Assembly (NCBI GenBank): GCA_024734495.1
Contig: JALMQS010000187.1
Coordinates: 21,108,572-21,172,571 of the forward strand
Direction of reading: 5' to 3'
Source: Forficula auricularia
Lineage: Eukaryota > Arthropoda > Insecta > Dermaptera > Forficulidae
DNA: 64,000 nucleotides
Positions 12,901-26,700 of this stretch are shown piece after piece. The notes below the pieces were generated by a model, which was given only the letters and a program-made list of their open reading frames with translations, had not been told where the DNA came from and searched no databases. The number at the start of each line of letters is the position of its first letter. The first letter of the stretch is position 1. Both the position numbers and the translations under genes were made by a program.

Positions 12901-15900
12901 AGTGAAAATTAATCACAAAATCTTTATTACCATTAACCTCTAAAATAAGGAGGTAGCTAAGTAACTTCTTATATATTAATATTATTTTTAATTCCAATTA
13001 AGTTCAAAACTTTGTGTAAATCGATTTCTTGATGATTACCGGAGAGAGTCAAAACGTTGGCAATTTTTTTTTTATTTTATTTAATTCAGGCTGCAAATAA
13101 AAATCGAGCTTTTTAGCTGTATTGGGAGTTAAAAATAATATTAATATATCGATTTTAACTAAAGTAGGGGTATTTTCTGAATAAATAAATAATTAAATTT
13201 TGGGAACTTCAAAGCTTCATGTTCAAAACTGGAAATTTAAGATTTGTTTTAAACGTAAAACACGGAACCCTATTAGTGACGATACACTGTGTCTATCAGA
13301 AAACATTGTAGCTTGTAAACTAAATAAGATGAAAGAAGCAATTAATATGAAATAATTTTCGTCAAAATATAAAATTGCATTAAAATTAAATAATAAATTA
13401 TTTCTAGAGTGGGTTGGAAAATATTTTGGGAATAAGAAATCGCAGTAAGAATCTGTATGTAGAATAAAGCTTTTATATTTAATTCACTTTAAAATGGCTG
13501 GGCAAGAGGGCAGTAAAAGACCAAATTTTTCAAACAAAAGACCATAAAATCATAGAAAAATCCACAAATCATCTTCTTCTCTCCTTATCAAAGACAAATA
13601 TAATAACGAATTTGATATTTTAAGTATTTAGGAAGATATAGCAAGCATGCGAGTCCGAATCGCACTTGACCGGCTTCTTTGAATAAAAATATTTTTATTT
13701 CGTTTTACAGACTAAAAATTTTTTAGTAAAAATAATCATTTAAAATCCAAATTTCAATGTATCTTTCTCTTAATTAAAGATTCAAATATTATTAGGTATT
13801 AACGTTGTACAAAAATTGAAGAAGAACTTCAATAAAAAAACTTTGTCCAATAAACTGAATTTTTAATCTACTAATTATAATGGACATTAATCAACATAAA
13901 TTATTAGGTATATGATATTGTCGAGAATTAGATTTTGATTTTGACGGTACTCCTGTAGAGTAGGCAACCTGTGAAGTCAAGCATAAAGGAATCACATATT
14001 ATTCGGCGTATTAGATAAATTTTGATGCTTAGTAGGGTGGCCACAAGAAATAGATATTCGAATTTTCCGATGCGGAAACCTTACTAGTTGCCAGTTGGAT
14101 TGAAAATGAGATTAGCAAAGTTTCAGCTTATTTGGATAACCAGTCCCGAATTGAGGTTGAAATTTTGAAAAATTGCAGTTGTTCCTTCACAAAATGAAAA
14201 CAACTTGTCCTAGAAACATCATTCTTCTCTTATTTTCTAAGAAATTTTGTTTACTTTAAGTTTTAAATGGAGCAATTTTTTGTTAAAACTTTTAGATTTG
14301 AAGATATTCAGTTTTGTCAACCGAAAAACCTCCTTTGATTTCCATCGAAATCGTTAAAGCCGTTTTCGAGAAACCTATACTATATATTCATATATATACT
14401 CTCTATATATATATGGATGGCACTCAAAATCCCAAATGTAAAAATTGTGAAAATTGAGACGTTATTTTAATATTTTATTAACCTTTTCAATATTTACAAA
14501 AATATATATATAAATATTTTCAATATTAAGCTAATTAACACAAAAAGTACATCAATGAAATATCAAAATAATCAATAAATAAAATAAATTTTAATAAATA
14601 TTTAATTTTACAAAATTAATGCTTAGTAATTATTTATTTTTTGGAAAAGCTGTCTGCGTTCCAAATGCTTTTTTATCATTATTAGTGCCACCCGAGGGTT
14701 TTCGTATTTTTAATGTGTGGTTGATTAAAAAAAAAAAAATGGGTGCCCGAAACACAACACACCCGGACTAAACCTCTTGAAGTTCGGTTCGGTCAGGATA
14801 TATTCGGTTGGGCTCGGTTCGGTTCGTATATCTCCATTTCGGGCTGGTTTTTAAACGGTTCAGTTGGCGTCAATGGAGGTATATGAGCCGAACTGGGCCC
14901 AACTGAATATATCCTGACCGAACCAGACCGGTGACGACTTTCACATATTCGAATTTATATGTAGGGGTGGAATAGGTCTAAACGTCTATTAACAGAAACA
15001 ATTTTTACTGATTCCTTAGTTCAATCTGATTTTTGATATTGTTAATTAATTAAAATGTAAAAACACTCCCTTAATTCATAAATCAATTAATATAATTTTG
15101 ATTATTCGGGATTTTGATATTCGGAATTTTGGGATGAACTCATATATAAATATATATATACATACATACATACATACAAGAAATGCTTATTTAATATTAT
15201 AATATAATGTTAACTATTTATATAAAAATGAAGAGAAAAAATACTTAACATAAGATTAAATTTTAAAATGCTAGAATAGATTATGATAATGCTAATTAAA
15301 TTTTTTAAAAAATGATACCTATATGATTAATTCATATAAACTTTTTAAAATATTTTTGTATTATTTTTCCAGACAGATGGGTCTTAATCCCAATGAAATC
15401 GCTCCTAAAAATGGAATCACTCTTGAAATGGAAAATCAAGGAATTAGCAAGGTAGGCTTTTAATTGAAATCGTTTTCTACTTGGATGCATTTCGCTCATA
15501 CAAGACTGGCCTGTTGGGTTCGTTTTTGGCCCTGTGCCTTTTCCCATTCACCTCTGATGCACAAGCCACGTCAAGACTTAAGGGAACACGCCTCTAGAAG
15601 TGTGCACTGCACAAATTGGGGATGTATTCAATTCGATTTGGGAGCTTAGTAAGCTTCAGCTGGCCAAATGGCTCTCCTCTTAAGGCGCAAAACAAGAGAT
15701 CACCGTTCGTCGCACTCTCCTTGCATTTCTATTTTAGTAATTGCCATTTGCCGTTCCTACTCACTTTTACTTAATAAAGCCTCAGACATTTTTCAAATTT
15801 GTTATTTTAATCTGCTATTTTTGAATTCATTCATTTATTTTTATTAATATTATCATTATTATTGAATAATTAGTTTTTGTTCATATCGGTGATGTATTAT

Positions 15901-17684
15901 TCAAAGTTAGAAGTGATTCAGATTGTATCTGTTTTATATAAATGTCAAATACTGTATATATCAATACAGGACAGCCTGTCAAGATCCTATAGAAAATTTA
16001 ACGGTTTTTGGCATCAAAAATTTCAGCGCCGCCGTGCAGGCAAGGATGAAATTTTGGTGGCCGGGTTGGCCCAGTACCAATGCATGTGCTTCTTTCAAAT
16101 CTCTATTTCAAATTAACCACTTACTTGTAATATTTTCTATTATGCGCTATATGTATTTTCATCCTAGCCCGCTAGAGTGCGCAGTTTTCATGATATCGAA
16201 GATTTTGACAGGCTGTCGTGTATTGATATAAACAGCATTTGTAAATGTTAAGCTAGAAGGAGGAAAGAGTACAATGCTACCAAATATGCATGATCTACGC
16301 TAACAAATCTGTAAACCCCAATAGTGTTTCATTTAATCTCAAACTGATATTTCAACAAACATCAACATTTTTATTAAGTAAATTTGTTATGGCGAAAAGA
16401 GAACAAATTAAATTAATTATTTAACTAATTGAATTATTTTTTGGCCTTAGTTTAAAGAACTTATAAAGTTGTTACTCAAATTAAATTTATTGATATAGTT
16501 TATTATATTCAAAATTAATATAAATATTTTTATACGAAAGTATATATTTTATTTTCCAATTATTTTTTTTCTTATTTGTAATTTTCATTACTAGAATTGT
16601 TTAGTAAATATTTTTTAGCACATTATGAAGTCACAATTTAACTCGAAACATATATAAAGTAAAATAAAATGTCAAATCCGATTTATCACCAACATTAATT
16701 TATTACTATTATTAATAATGTTTTAGAAAAAATACCAATTATTTAATTTGTATAAGTGACTCGCTCAGAAGCCAATGCGGTTAAGTATATGAAACAACAA
16801 TCGATAAATATAAATATATAAATTAAATACCTAAATGATTTTTAAATCCCATTCCCATAAGCTAACATATTCAGAAGAAATAAAAATTAGGCTCTTCTGA
16901 GGAAAACCGAACCAAGAAATAAAATATTTTCTTCTAAAAAAATGAAACTAAATTGTACTATAAGAATTTGATAAATTTAGAAATTTTACAAAAGTGGACT
17001 TAACCGCATTAGCTTCTAAGAGATTCTATTGATGTCTTCTTAAGCCGAGTTATCCTGATTCACCCAATCATTTGTTCAAATGATTTGGAAAACTAAGATC
17101 TAAGTAGTTCCGACATTCCGGGTCTAATGTCACGCGGGCTGGGGGATATCTATAACATATGTATACTTAATAAATTTTTATTTTTTTAAACCTTATTTTC
17201 ACTCAATTTTACCTACATTTAGTAAATAGCTTTAACGGTCTTGGCATGTTGAAATCACCTGAAACTATTAGAATTCAAAAGCTCTTTAAGAAGCTATGTG
17301 CTGTTGGCATATTAAGAAAGTCTTGACCTAAGTCGTATTGCATGAATCCTACCGGATTGTATGGTAAGGGAGATCTAAAGATACTTAGATATAAGAAATT
17401 TTAGCTCTATTAGAAACGTAACTTAAGTATATAAGCGTTGGCAGTAGTGGCAGTAGTTGGCCAATAAATATAAAAATACTATGTATTGTAATTTATGTAT
17501 TGAGTCCAAACATTTGAAAGGATATATCATGTTTTGTTTTATTTTATTTTAAACATTTTCTCTTTGCACAGTACATGGAGACGAAGTCAGAATTTCGAAA
17601 TTCCTACCTTCAAGATACTCAGCCGCAAGTCAACAATCAATTTCAAACAATGCAGAATACACTCAATAGCCAACAAAACATAAT

Positions 17685-17717
<33 letters not shown>

Positions 17718-20700
17718 GCAACAACAACAGCAACAGCAACAACAACAGCATCAACAACAACAGCATCAACAACAACAGCACCAACAACAACAGCAGGAAC
17801 AACAGCAGCAACAATTACAAGAAGTGTTACAACACCAAAACCAGCAAATCCAATATCATCAACAACAACAATTACAAGAGCAACAACAACATATTCACCA
17901 GCAACAACAACAATTGCAACAACAACAAGAACAACAAGAAAAACTTCATCATCAATTACAGATGTTGCAACATCAACAATTGGTTTCTCAAAAGAATAAA
18001 AAAGTTATGGATTTTCAGGTTTGTTCATTTTCTTTAATAATTCGATTCTGCTTTTTCTAACTAGTCTTTGAATTAGCTTTTGTGATTATTCATTAATTAC
18101 TTTTTTTGTAGTCAGAGTTTTTAACGATGCTTTGCTTAAAATGTTTTCATAATTGTTAGTTCAATCAATAAATATTTAGGAAATTTCAAATGAGGGAACA
18201 TCCAACGACAGATCTGAGTGTTGCCGCTGCACTTTTGAGCCCTTCCTTAGTCATGAGGCTTCGCTGATAGTCTCAAACTTATCCACTCCGGTTCATTAAA
18301 AATATGCCATTCTGTACTCGAACATTTCATTGATCATTTAAACTGAATGGCCTAGCAAATCTCTCTTACCAAATCCGAAATGAATTAAATTCTAAGAGCG
18401 GCAAGAAACATCTGCTGAATTCTCGGATTTGTCGATCAAATTACCTCATTTGAGACGTAAAAAAAATAATTATATGTTAAAAGAAATTATTTATACCTTG
18501 CGTGTACACTACTATTTTATATTTATTTAACTATTTAATAAATTATTCTTTTATATTACTCAAATTTAATTCGACAACCGAGATCAAAGATTCGTTATCA
18601 GTAGAGACCGGATTTTTATGCAATAAAACTGCTAAAATATGCAGTTCAAAATGCTTTAATATGCAAGTAATATGCAGAATACGTTGAAATATGCAAATAT
18701 ATTCAGTAAAAGATGGCAAAATAAATTTTTTATATACTAAAAAATTAAAATTGAAGACAAACTGACTATATATTTGAAGGAGTGCTATGAGAGGAATAAA
18801 ATGATAAAGTAAGCTATGGACACCAAGTGTCAAATATCTACTTTTTATTGCGTAAAATATTGCACAAAATTCTCGTTACATTTAATATAATATTATTAAA
18901 AAATCTTTAAACTCAAAGAAATAATAGGTACACTTGAATAAAATAAACATAATAAATATAATTATGTTTCAAAAATGTGAACGAAAAAATACGGGAGGAG
19001 GGGGGGGGGGTATTTTTATTTAACAGACATGATTGTATTGTATTGCTTTTATTTTTTTTACCATATATTAAGAAGCTTTTCTTATTGACGTACAAAGAAT
19101 AAATTAATAAAATAATCCAAATATTTGACCGGCTAAAATAATCTGATCCTTACACTAATTTACACACTTCAACACACGCACACGAACACTCAATGTCCAA
19201 AATGGGCTATAGTTCTCGAAAGCCGTTAAAAATAAATAAATGAATAAATAAATAATGATCTCAAAAATAATTAAAATTTAATTGTAATTGTAAATAATTT
19301 ATGTTTACAAGTGTCCTCCTGTTTTATTTCTTCTTTTTTTTTTAATTCTTTCTCCGAAAAATTACTTTTAAAACATCTGTATTTGGCTCAAAATGTGCAA
19401 TATTTGACAAAAAATCCTTCAAATATGCAATTTTATGCAATATACCTCAAATATGCAATTTTATGCAATATCGCTCAAATATGCAAAAATATGAAGTATA
19501 AAATTTAACCCACAGTATCCTAGATGCATAATTCGGATAGATAATTGATTGGGTAGTATGTATGGGCGAACAAAATATGCAATTGCATAGGAATCCGGTC
19601 TCTAGTTATCAGTTATCAGTTATCGTGTATTTGATAAATGAGTAAAGCAAAGGAATGATAATTATATTTATTATTTGAATTTGCTGAAATTTGTAATAAA
19701 TTATGATTCAATTTAAAGACAAATAGTTGTATTTTTAGGTGTCGAATTATGAGTTGATTCAATTTAATTCTAATTAAAACTTTTTTTAATCAAAAATTTT
19801 CATCAAAAACTAAGAAAAATAAAGAGAGTGAAAAATGTAAATATTTTTTATCATGACAAAGAAATTTTCGATTTGACACGAATCCAATTTTGAAGGATTT
19901 GATATTCGGGTAGATAAATGTAAATGTAAAATGGTAACGAAGTAAACGCAATTCGTGAGCGAGGACAGGGAGGGGTGAATTTCGGAGACGCGTAATGGTT
20001 TGTCCTGGTTGGTTGGTTCGCGATGGCAGGTGGCGATTAAGAAGGGTCGAGGTCTTAAGCTGGAGACCGGGGTTTGGTCCCCGGTAACAGACCTCTCCCC
20101 GATCCCGGATGTCTCTCCGTCCTTAGAGCGAGCCGAACAGGAGTTGATGCAGCGCTTCCAGGTAACCCTGCCGAGCCGTTCTCTCCGGCCCGTGTGTGGT
20201 TCGCCCCAAATGTTTTGCGCCCTGCGCCCTACCTCTCCAGCTAATCGCCGTTTCCTCTCCGTTTGTCGCTTTTTGGCTCGCTCGCTCAATCGCTCGTTGC
20301 TTCTTTTTTTAGCAGAACTCTTATGACTTTTAGTTGATTAATTATAGTCAGTCAAATAATACGACCAGCACACGATACGCGTTTCAAGCAATGTTGAGAC
20401 GAACATTTACTTGTATTTGCCGTTTATAGCATATCTCTAAGCAAATATATTAAAAACACATTTCATTAAATACTTAAACCTTAATGGTAATATTCTTTAC
20501 AACCTATTACACCAATTGACCAACAATAAAGAATCAACAGTATACATGTGTATTGTATAATCATATCACTCAGTTACAATAATGACTATCATCCAATACT
20601 GTATATATCAATACAGGACAGCCTGTCAAAATCCTATAGAAAATTTAACGGTTTTTGGCGTTATGAATTTCAGCGCTGCCATGCGAGCAAGAATGAAATA

Positions 20701-23700
20701 TTGGTGGCCGGGCTGGCCCAGCGGTTAGCGCAAATACTGGATATATACAGTTAACCACTTACATGTAATATTTTCTATTATGCGCTATATGTATTTTCAT
20801 TCTAGCCCGCTTGAGTGCGCAGTTTTTATGATGCCGATGAATTTGACAGGCTGTCCTGTATTGATATATACAGTATTTGCTATCATTGAATAAAAATTCA
20901 ACTGATCCGTGAAATTTAATTAGTTTCATTTATAAGTTTGATAGTTGATTCTACATATTGAGAAAATATTTTATTATTTTTGAAAAAAGCACCCGACAGG
21001 ATTTGAACCTCTGATCTTTTCCTTTTACCGAAAGAATGCGTGTTGGTAAAACGCATTCCTTCGGTCAAAGAAAGGAAAGATCACAGGTTCGAATCCTGTC
21101 GGGTGCTCATTCATTTTTAAAAAAATATTAAAATAGTTTCTCGATATGTAGAATTGACTATCAGACTATTAAATGAAAATATTTATATTTCGTGGTTCAC
21201 TTGAATTAAAAATAAATTGAAACTAAATGCTTAAAAGAATATTTATATCAAAAAAATTGAATAAAAATGTTAGTAATTTGGCTATTTATCTGATTTGCCA
21301 TTCAGCTCCATACTAAAATAATATTGATTTCAAATCTCTTCTTCATTAATTACTCGAAACTCATGTTAATGTAGGAATGAGTTCAGTGATGAGAATAGGT
21401 CAGATGATTAGGGCGCATCTCCAGACACGGGAGTTCGTTAATGAATATTTTGGAGAATGGAGTGAGAAAGAGAAAAGAAAGAGGAAGTCTTAGATTAGAA
21501 GATATTCCCCAGATGACGAAAGGTCTAGAATGTGTGCCTTTTAGAGTGATAGAATTTTTCCTTTAAATAGAAGTTAAGAGACGAGTGAAAAAGTCTTAGG
21601 GTTTGGTGAAAAAAAAAACATTGAATTTCGTGAAACATTAAAGTGAAATTTATAATTGTTAAGGATCATGGTATCGGTGCAAGGTGAAACAGTATTTAAT
21701 TCAACTATTATTTAAGTCCTGTCATTATCTTTATTAAATCAAAAAAGTAAAGAGATACAATGATTCTAATGCTAATGAAAAATAATCATATAAAATAAAA
21801 CCTAAAATAATTTCTAATATGTATAATTGTATATGATGTAGGAATGACGGTACATAATTTAAGGTTAATATATTTCTTGGCAATAAATATTTTTTAACAG
21901 GTTTCGGAAGCTTGAGAATAATTATTATTGACTAAATTTGTACACTTTTAATCATAAAGATGCAGTCAGTGCGCTAAGGGATAATATAAAAAATGTATTT
22001 TCATTCGAAATTCAAAATAAGTCTGTTTAATGATCAAAATACAATTTTGTTTGTACAAACAATGCAATTATTTTGGTAGACCATTGGTAGTTCTGTAACG
22101 ACAGAGGCCTGATTTCAGATTTCAGCGTATACAAGTAACGCAATGGTGACTGGGTCGACAGTAATAAGCAGGTGGTGTTTTCAGATAGTTTGCATTATAG
22201 TCACTTTATTTATCACCGTCTACCTGATATACAAGGCCGGGAAATGAGCCCAATTTTCCATTATTGAGCAGGTTCCAGTGCAATGCTCAAAACTGCCGCT
22301 AGGATCGCTTTTTTAACCGACTTCAAAAAAGGAGGAGGTTCTCTATTCGATTGAATTTTTTTTTTTTTTTTTTTTTTTTTGTGCCTATGTTACCTCATAT
22401 CTCCACCAATTGTCAACCGATTTTGAAAATTTTTTTTGCATTGGGTCCAGTCTAGCTTCCGATTGGTCCCATTTTTTTTTCGATTTTTTTCATAGGTATT
22501 AGACCTTTTTTATTAGGTTTGTTTAGGTTTGTTTAGACCTAACCTCTTTGTTTATGAACCGATTTCGATGGTTCTTTTTTTATCCGAAAGGGGGTGTCTT
22601 AGGGATGGTGTCATATTAATTTGGTCAAGTTCTGATGATATAATCACTATTAATAACATCACTAAAAAGAGAAAAATAAAAATTTTTAAGAAAAAAATAA
22701 AAACCGACTTCAAAAAATTAAGTGCAACAAATATAAAAATACACTAAAAGGTATAAAATAATTATTTAGTTACAACTAAACGACGAAATATTAACACGAA
22801 ATTACTTTTTGAAGTTGGTGCCAAACATATACCTTTTATGAATCGCACTCGACGGATCTTACTTAGTACGTTTGGCGGGTACGCTCGCTTATAGGTATAG
22901 TTTGTTTGGCATCGACTTTAAAAAGTAATTTCGTGTTAATATTTCGTCGTTTAGTTGTAACTAAATAAGATAATAATTATTTTATACCTTTTAGTGTATT
23001 TTTATATTTGTTGCACTTAATTTTTGAAGTCGGTTTTTATTTTTTTCTTAAAAATTTTTTTGTGCATATTATACAAGGATTATATTATGTTTAACTTATA
23101 TGTAGACAAATTAGAAAATTTGAGATTTATCTATTATTTAGTATTATTGAATTAAATATCAAATTTAGAATCGTTACAGTTTAATTTTTAACCGACTTCA
23201 AAAAAGGAGGAGGTTTTCTATTCGACTGAATATTTTTTTTTTTGTGCCCATGTTACCTCATATCTCCGCCAATTGTGAACCGATTTTGAAATTTTTTTTT
23301 GTATTGAGTCCAGTCTAGCTTCCGATTGGTCCCATTTATTTTTCATAGGTAATAGACCTTTTTTGTTAGGTTTGTTCAGGCCTAACTTCTTTGCTTATGA
23401 ACCGATTTCGATGATTCTTTTTTTATTGGAAAAGGGGTATCTTAGGGATGGGCCATATTAATTTGGTCAAGTTCTGATGATATGATCACTATTAATAACA
23501 TCACTAAAAAGAGAAAAATAAAAATAATTTTTAAGAAAAAAATAAAAACCGACTTCAAAAAAATTAAATGCAACAAATAAAATACACTAAAAGGTATAAA
23601 ATAATTATTATCTTAACTAAACGACGAAATATTAACATGAAATTACTTTTTTAAGTCGGTGCCAAACATATACCTTTTATGAATCGCACTCGACGGATCT

Positions 23701-26700
23701 TACTTAGTACGTTTGGCGGGTACGCTCGCTTATAGGTATAGTTTGTTTAGCACCGACTTCAAAAAGTAATTTCATGTTAAAATTTCTTCGTTTAGTTGTA
23801 ACTAAATAAGATAATAATTATTTTATACCTTTTAGTGTATTTTATTTGTTTGAAGTCGGTTTTATTTTTTTCTTAAAAATTATATCTTTAACATTTGTGA
23901 CGTGGACAAATATACAATTTTAACCATGGATAGTTACACTCTAGAACAATGCATTAAAGTTATTAAAGTTACATTGAACTATTGCGGTCTAAGTTTCCAG
24001 GACGATTAATTTCACGTAACGGTGACTAAAATCCTGCGATTTAACCCCATTAGATTACTTCCTTTGGTGTTTTTTGAAAAGTAAAGTCTATGTGAATAAG
24101 CCAACAACAATTACACAGCTGAAAAACAACATTCGAGTCGAAATTGATGAACTTGATGTTGAAATGTGTGAACGCGTCTTTCAAAATTTAGGTGTTCGTA
24201 TGAGAGCCTGTTTTTTTTTTAATCTAGACTTGCACCTTGTGCACATTTAAATGATGTTATTTTTCACATATAATTGTTGAGAGCCATATTTTTATAAAAA
24301 TAAAAAAGATCAGAAAAATCAAAGTATTTATATATTTTATATTTAAAAAACATATAGACGCGATTTTTGAAAGACCCTATATCTTGGTAATTAATATTTT
24401 GTTTTTCTATGAAAATCCTAGATTGACACCACAGTGGGGACCCTTTGTATATATTTAAGATTTTTTCGAGGGTGCCAAAGTTACATTTTTTCGCTTTATA
24501 TTAAAACAAATATCGTATTTAGCCTCTCTAAATAATCTTGTGTTAGAATCGACAAAAATATCTTGGGAATTAATAGTTTATTTTTCTATTAAAATCAAAA
24601 ATTCAGACGACATGGAACCCTTTATATATATTTCAGATTTTTTCGAGGCTGTCAAAGTTACATTTTTCGCTTTATATAAAAAAAAATACAGTATTTGGCT
24701 TTTAAATAATCTTGTGTTAGAATAGATAAAAATATCTTGGGAATTAATAGTTTATTTTTCTATGAAAATCAAAAATTCAGACGACAGGGGGACCTTTGTA
24801 TACATTTCAGATTTTTTCGAGGGTTTCAAAGTTAAATTTTTTCGGTTTATGTGTGTTTCATCTTAAGTAAGAGATATAAATAAATTTTTAGATTATCACT
24901 TTGTTTTTTGTCTAGTTAGGGCAAATGTCTTGTTTCAATTAATTATTAAGCTTCGCGGAGCACCTGTGAAATGGCCGCGGCGCAGTTTTGGAACCTCTGG
25001 CTTATTAGAAAATTTTGAAAATTTTAACCCGTCCTCTAACGGCAAGTGCTATTTTTTGATTGACTTATTAATAATTAAATATATATATGTAAACGTTAGA
25101 TGAACGCGAAAGTTAAAACTTTTATCCGGTCACTGCCCTATTTTGGTGCAATTGGGACCAGACTCGTTTTGATACTGAACCAAGGGTTGAAAAAAGATAC
25201 AGGACCCAGCCGGGTATGATCCGACATCTTCTGCGTTAAGCCCGCAGATGCGCCTTCTCCATTTAAGCGATGGATCCCCTGACTAGATCCTATAATCAAA
25301 TTTATATATATTCAACTCTCTATTTGATTATAGGATCTGGTCGGGGGATCCATGGCTTGAATGGAGAGGGCATCTGCGGGCTTAACGCGGAGGATGTCGG
25401 ATCATACCCGGCTGGGTCCTGTATCTTTTTTCAACACTTGGTTCAGTGTCAAGACGAGTCTGGTTCCAATTGCACCAAAATAGGGCAGTGACCGGATAAA
25501 AGTTTTAACTTTCGCGTTCATCTAACGTTTACATATAAACATTCTAAATAAAATTTATTATTGATAATCTGAACAAAATTCATCTGTTTCGATTCCTAAA
25601 GAATCAGACAGATGGAAATTGTAGTAAATTTGTATTATATATATTCTTATACATTCTATGATCTATTAAAATAATGAATTTTCCTTAACATAACAATATA
25701 TCTTTAAATAGAATATTAGTAAAATTAAGTGAGTACCTACCTATATATGTTTTTTCTTTAGATTTTATGTGATTTCTAAATTTACGAAGATTCTTGTTGA
25801 CAAATATAAAATAATAATTCATCCATCCAGTGCAGTTATACAATTTAATTAACATATACATTATACATTTATAAAAATATTCAATAAAAAAATAGAATTT
25901 ATTAAAAAATCTGGCATTTGTTCAATAAAAATTTTAGAAATGAAAACGCGATCCAAGCGGTGACTTTTAGAGTTACGGATTTGACTCCATGTTTTTCTTC
26001 GCTATTTCCCTGCCTTGTATATCACGTAGGCATTGCTAAATACAGAGATTAGGTATAGTTTGCATTTTCATATTAACTAAACGAGTGATTAAATTCAATG
26101 TTCTAATAGAAACAGGAGCATTCAACTTGCCATGGCCAATGACTAGACTAAAAAAATACAGATATTACATGTAAATTTAATCAATCAAGACGGTCCTAAA
26201 CAACAAGATCTACTTTCATTTGCTCACTTATATATAGAAAATTATTTAAGTAACATTTTGAAAAGTATGAAATTTTCAAAACTTTTACATACCTACTTAC
26301 AACTAATATAGGGAATTTAATTGGGAATCAAAGAATGACAGAATTAGAAAATACATATTATAATATATTCAAACTTTACTTAATTAAACACAAAAAAAAA
26401 TGTGAATCACAAGTGATAGTATAAAATTTTAATTTTAAAATTTATATATTTAGCATGAATTTTGCAATTTATTTATTTATCTATTAATAAGTAAATTTTC
26501 TTTATTCGTTTAAGTATCTTAGAAAATATTATTTTATTAATTAATGAAGGGTTTTTACACTTGCATTCACCATTTTGTTTGCCACTGGTTAACACACTCA
26601 CACTTATTTATGTATATATATATAGGGTGTAAATGATGACCAATATTTTGCCAGTGTCTTCCTTCCATCATTGTAAGCAAAAAATGTTCATAAAATATAT

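Noticed and set aside
17587..17814. Leucine-rich minus-strand frame
   Set aside because: Complement of the CAA/CAG tract in exon 5.
19810..20289. 159-codon minus-strand open frame
   Set aside because: Spans AT-rich and GC-rich DNA with an abrupt change of composition, has no recognisable motif, and overlaps the better-supported + strand exon.
20989..21107. tRNA gene
   Set aside because: Only acceptor and T-arm halves, present twice as inverted copies; no D-arm or anticodon loop.
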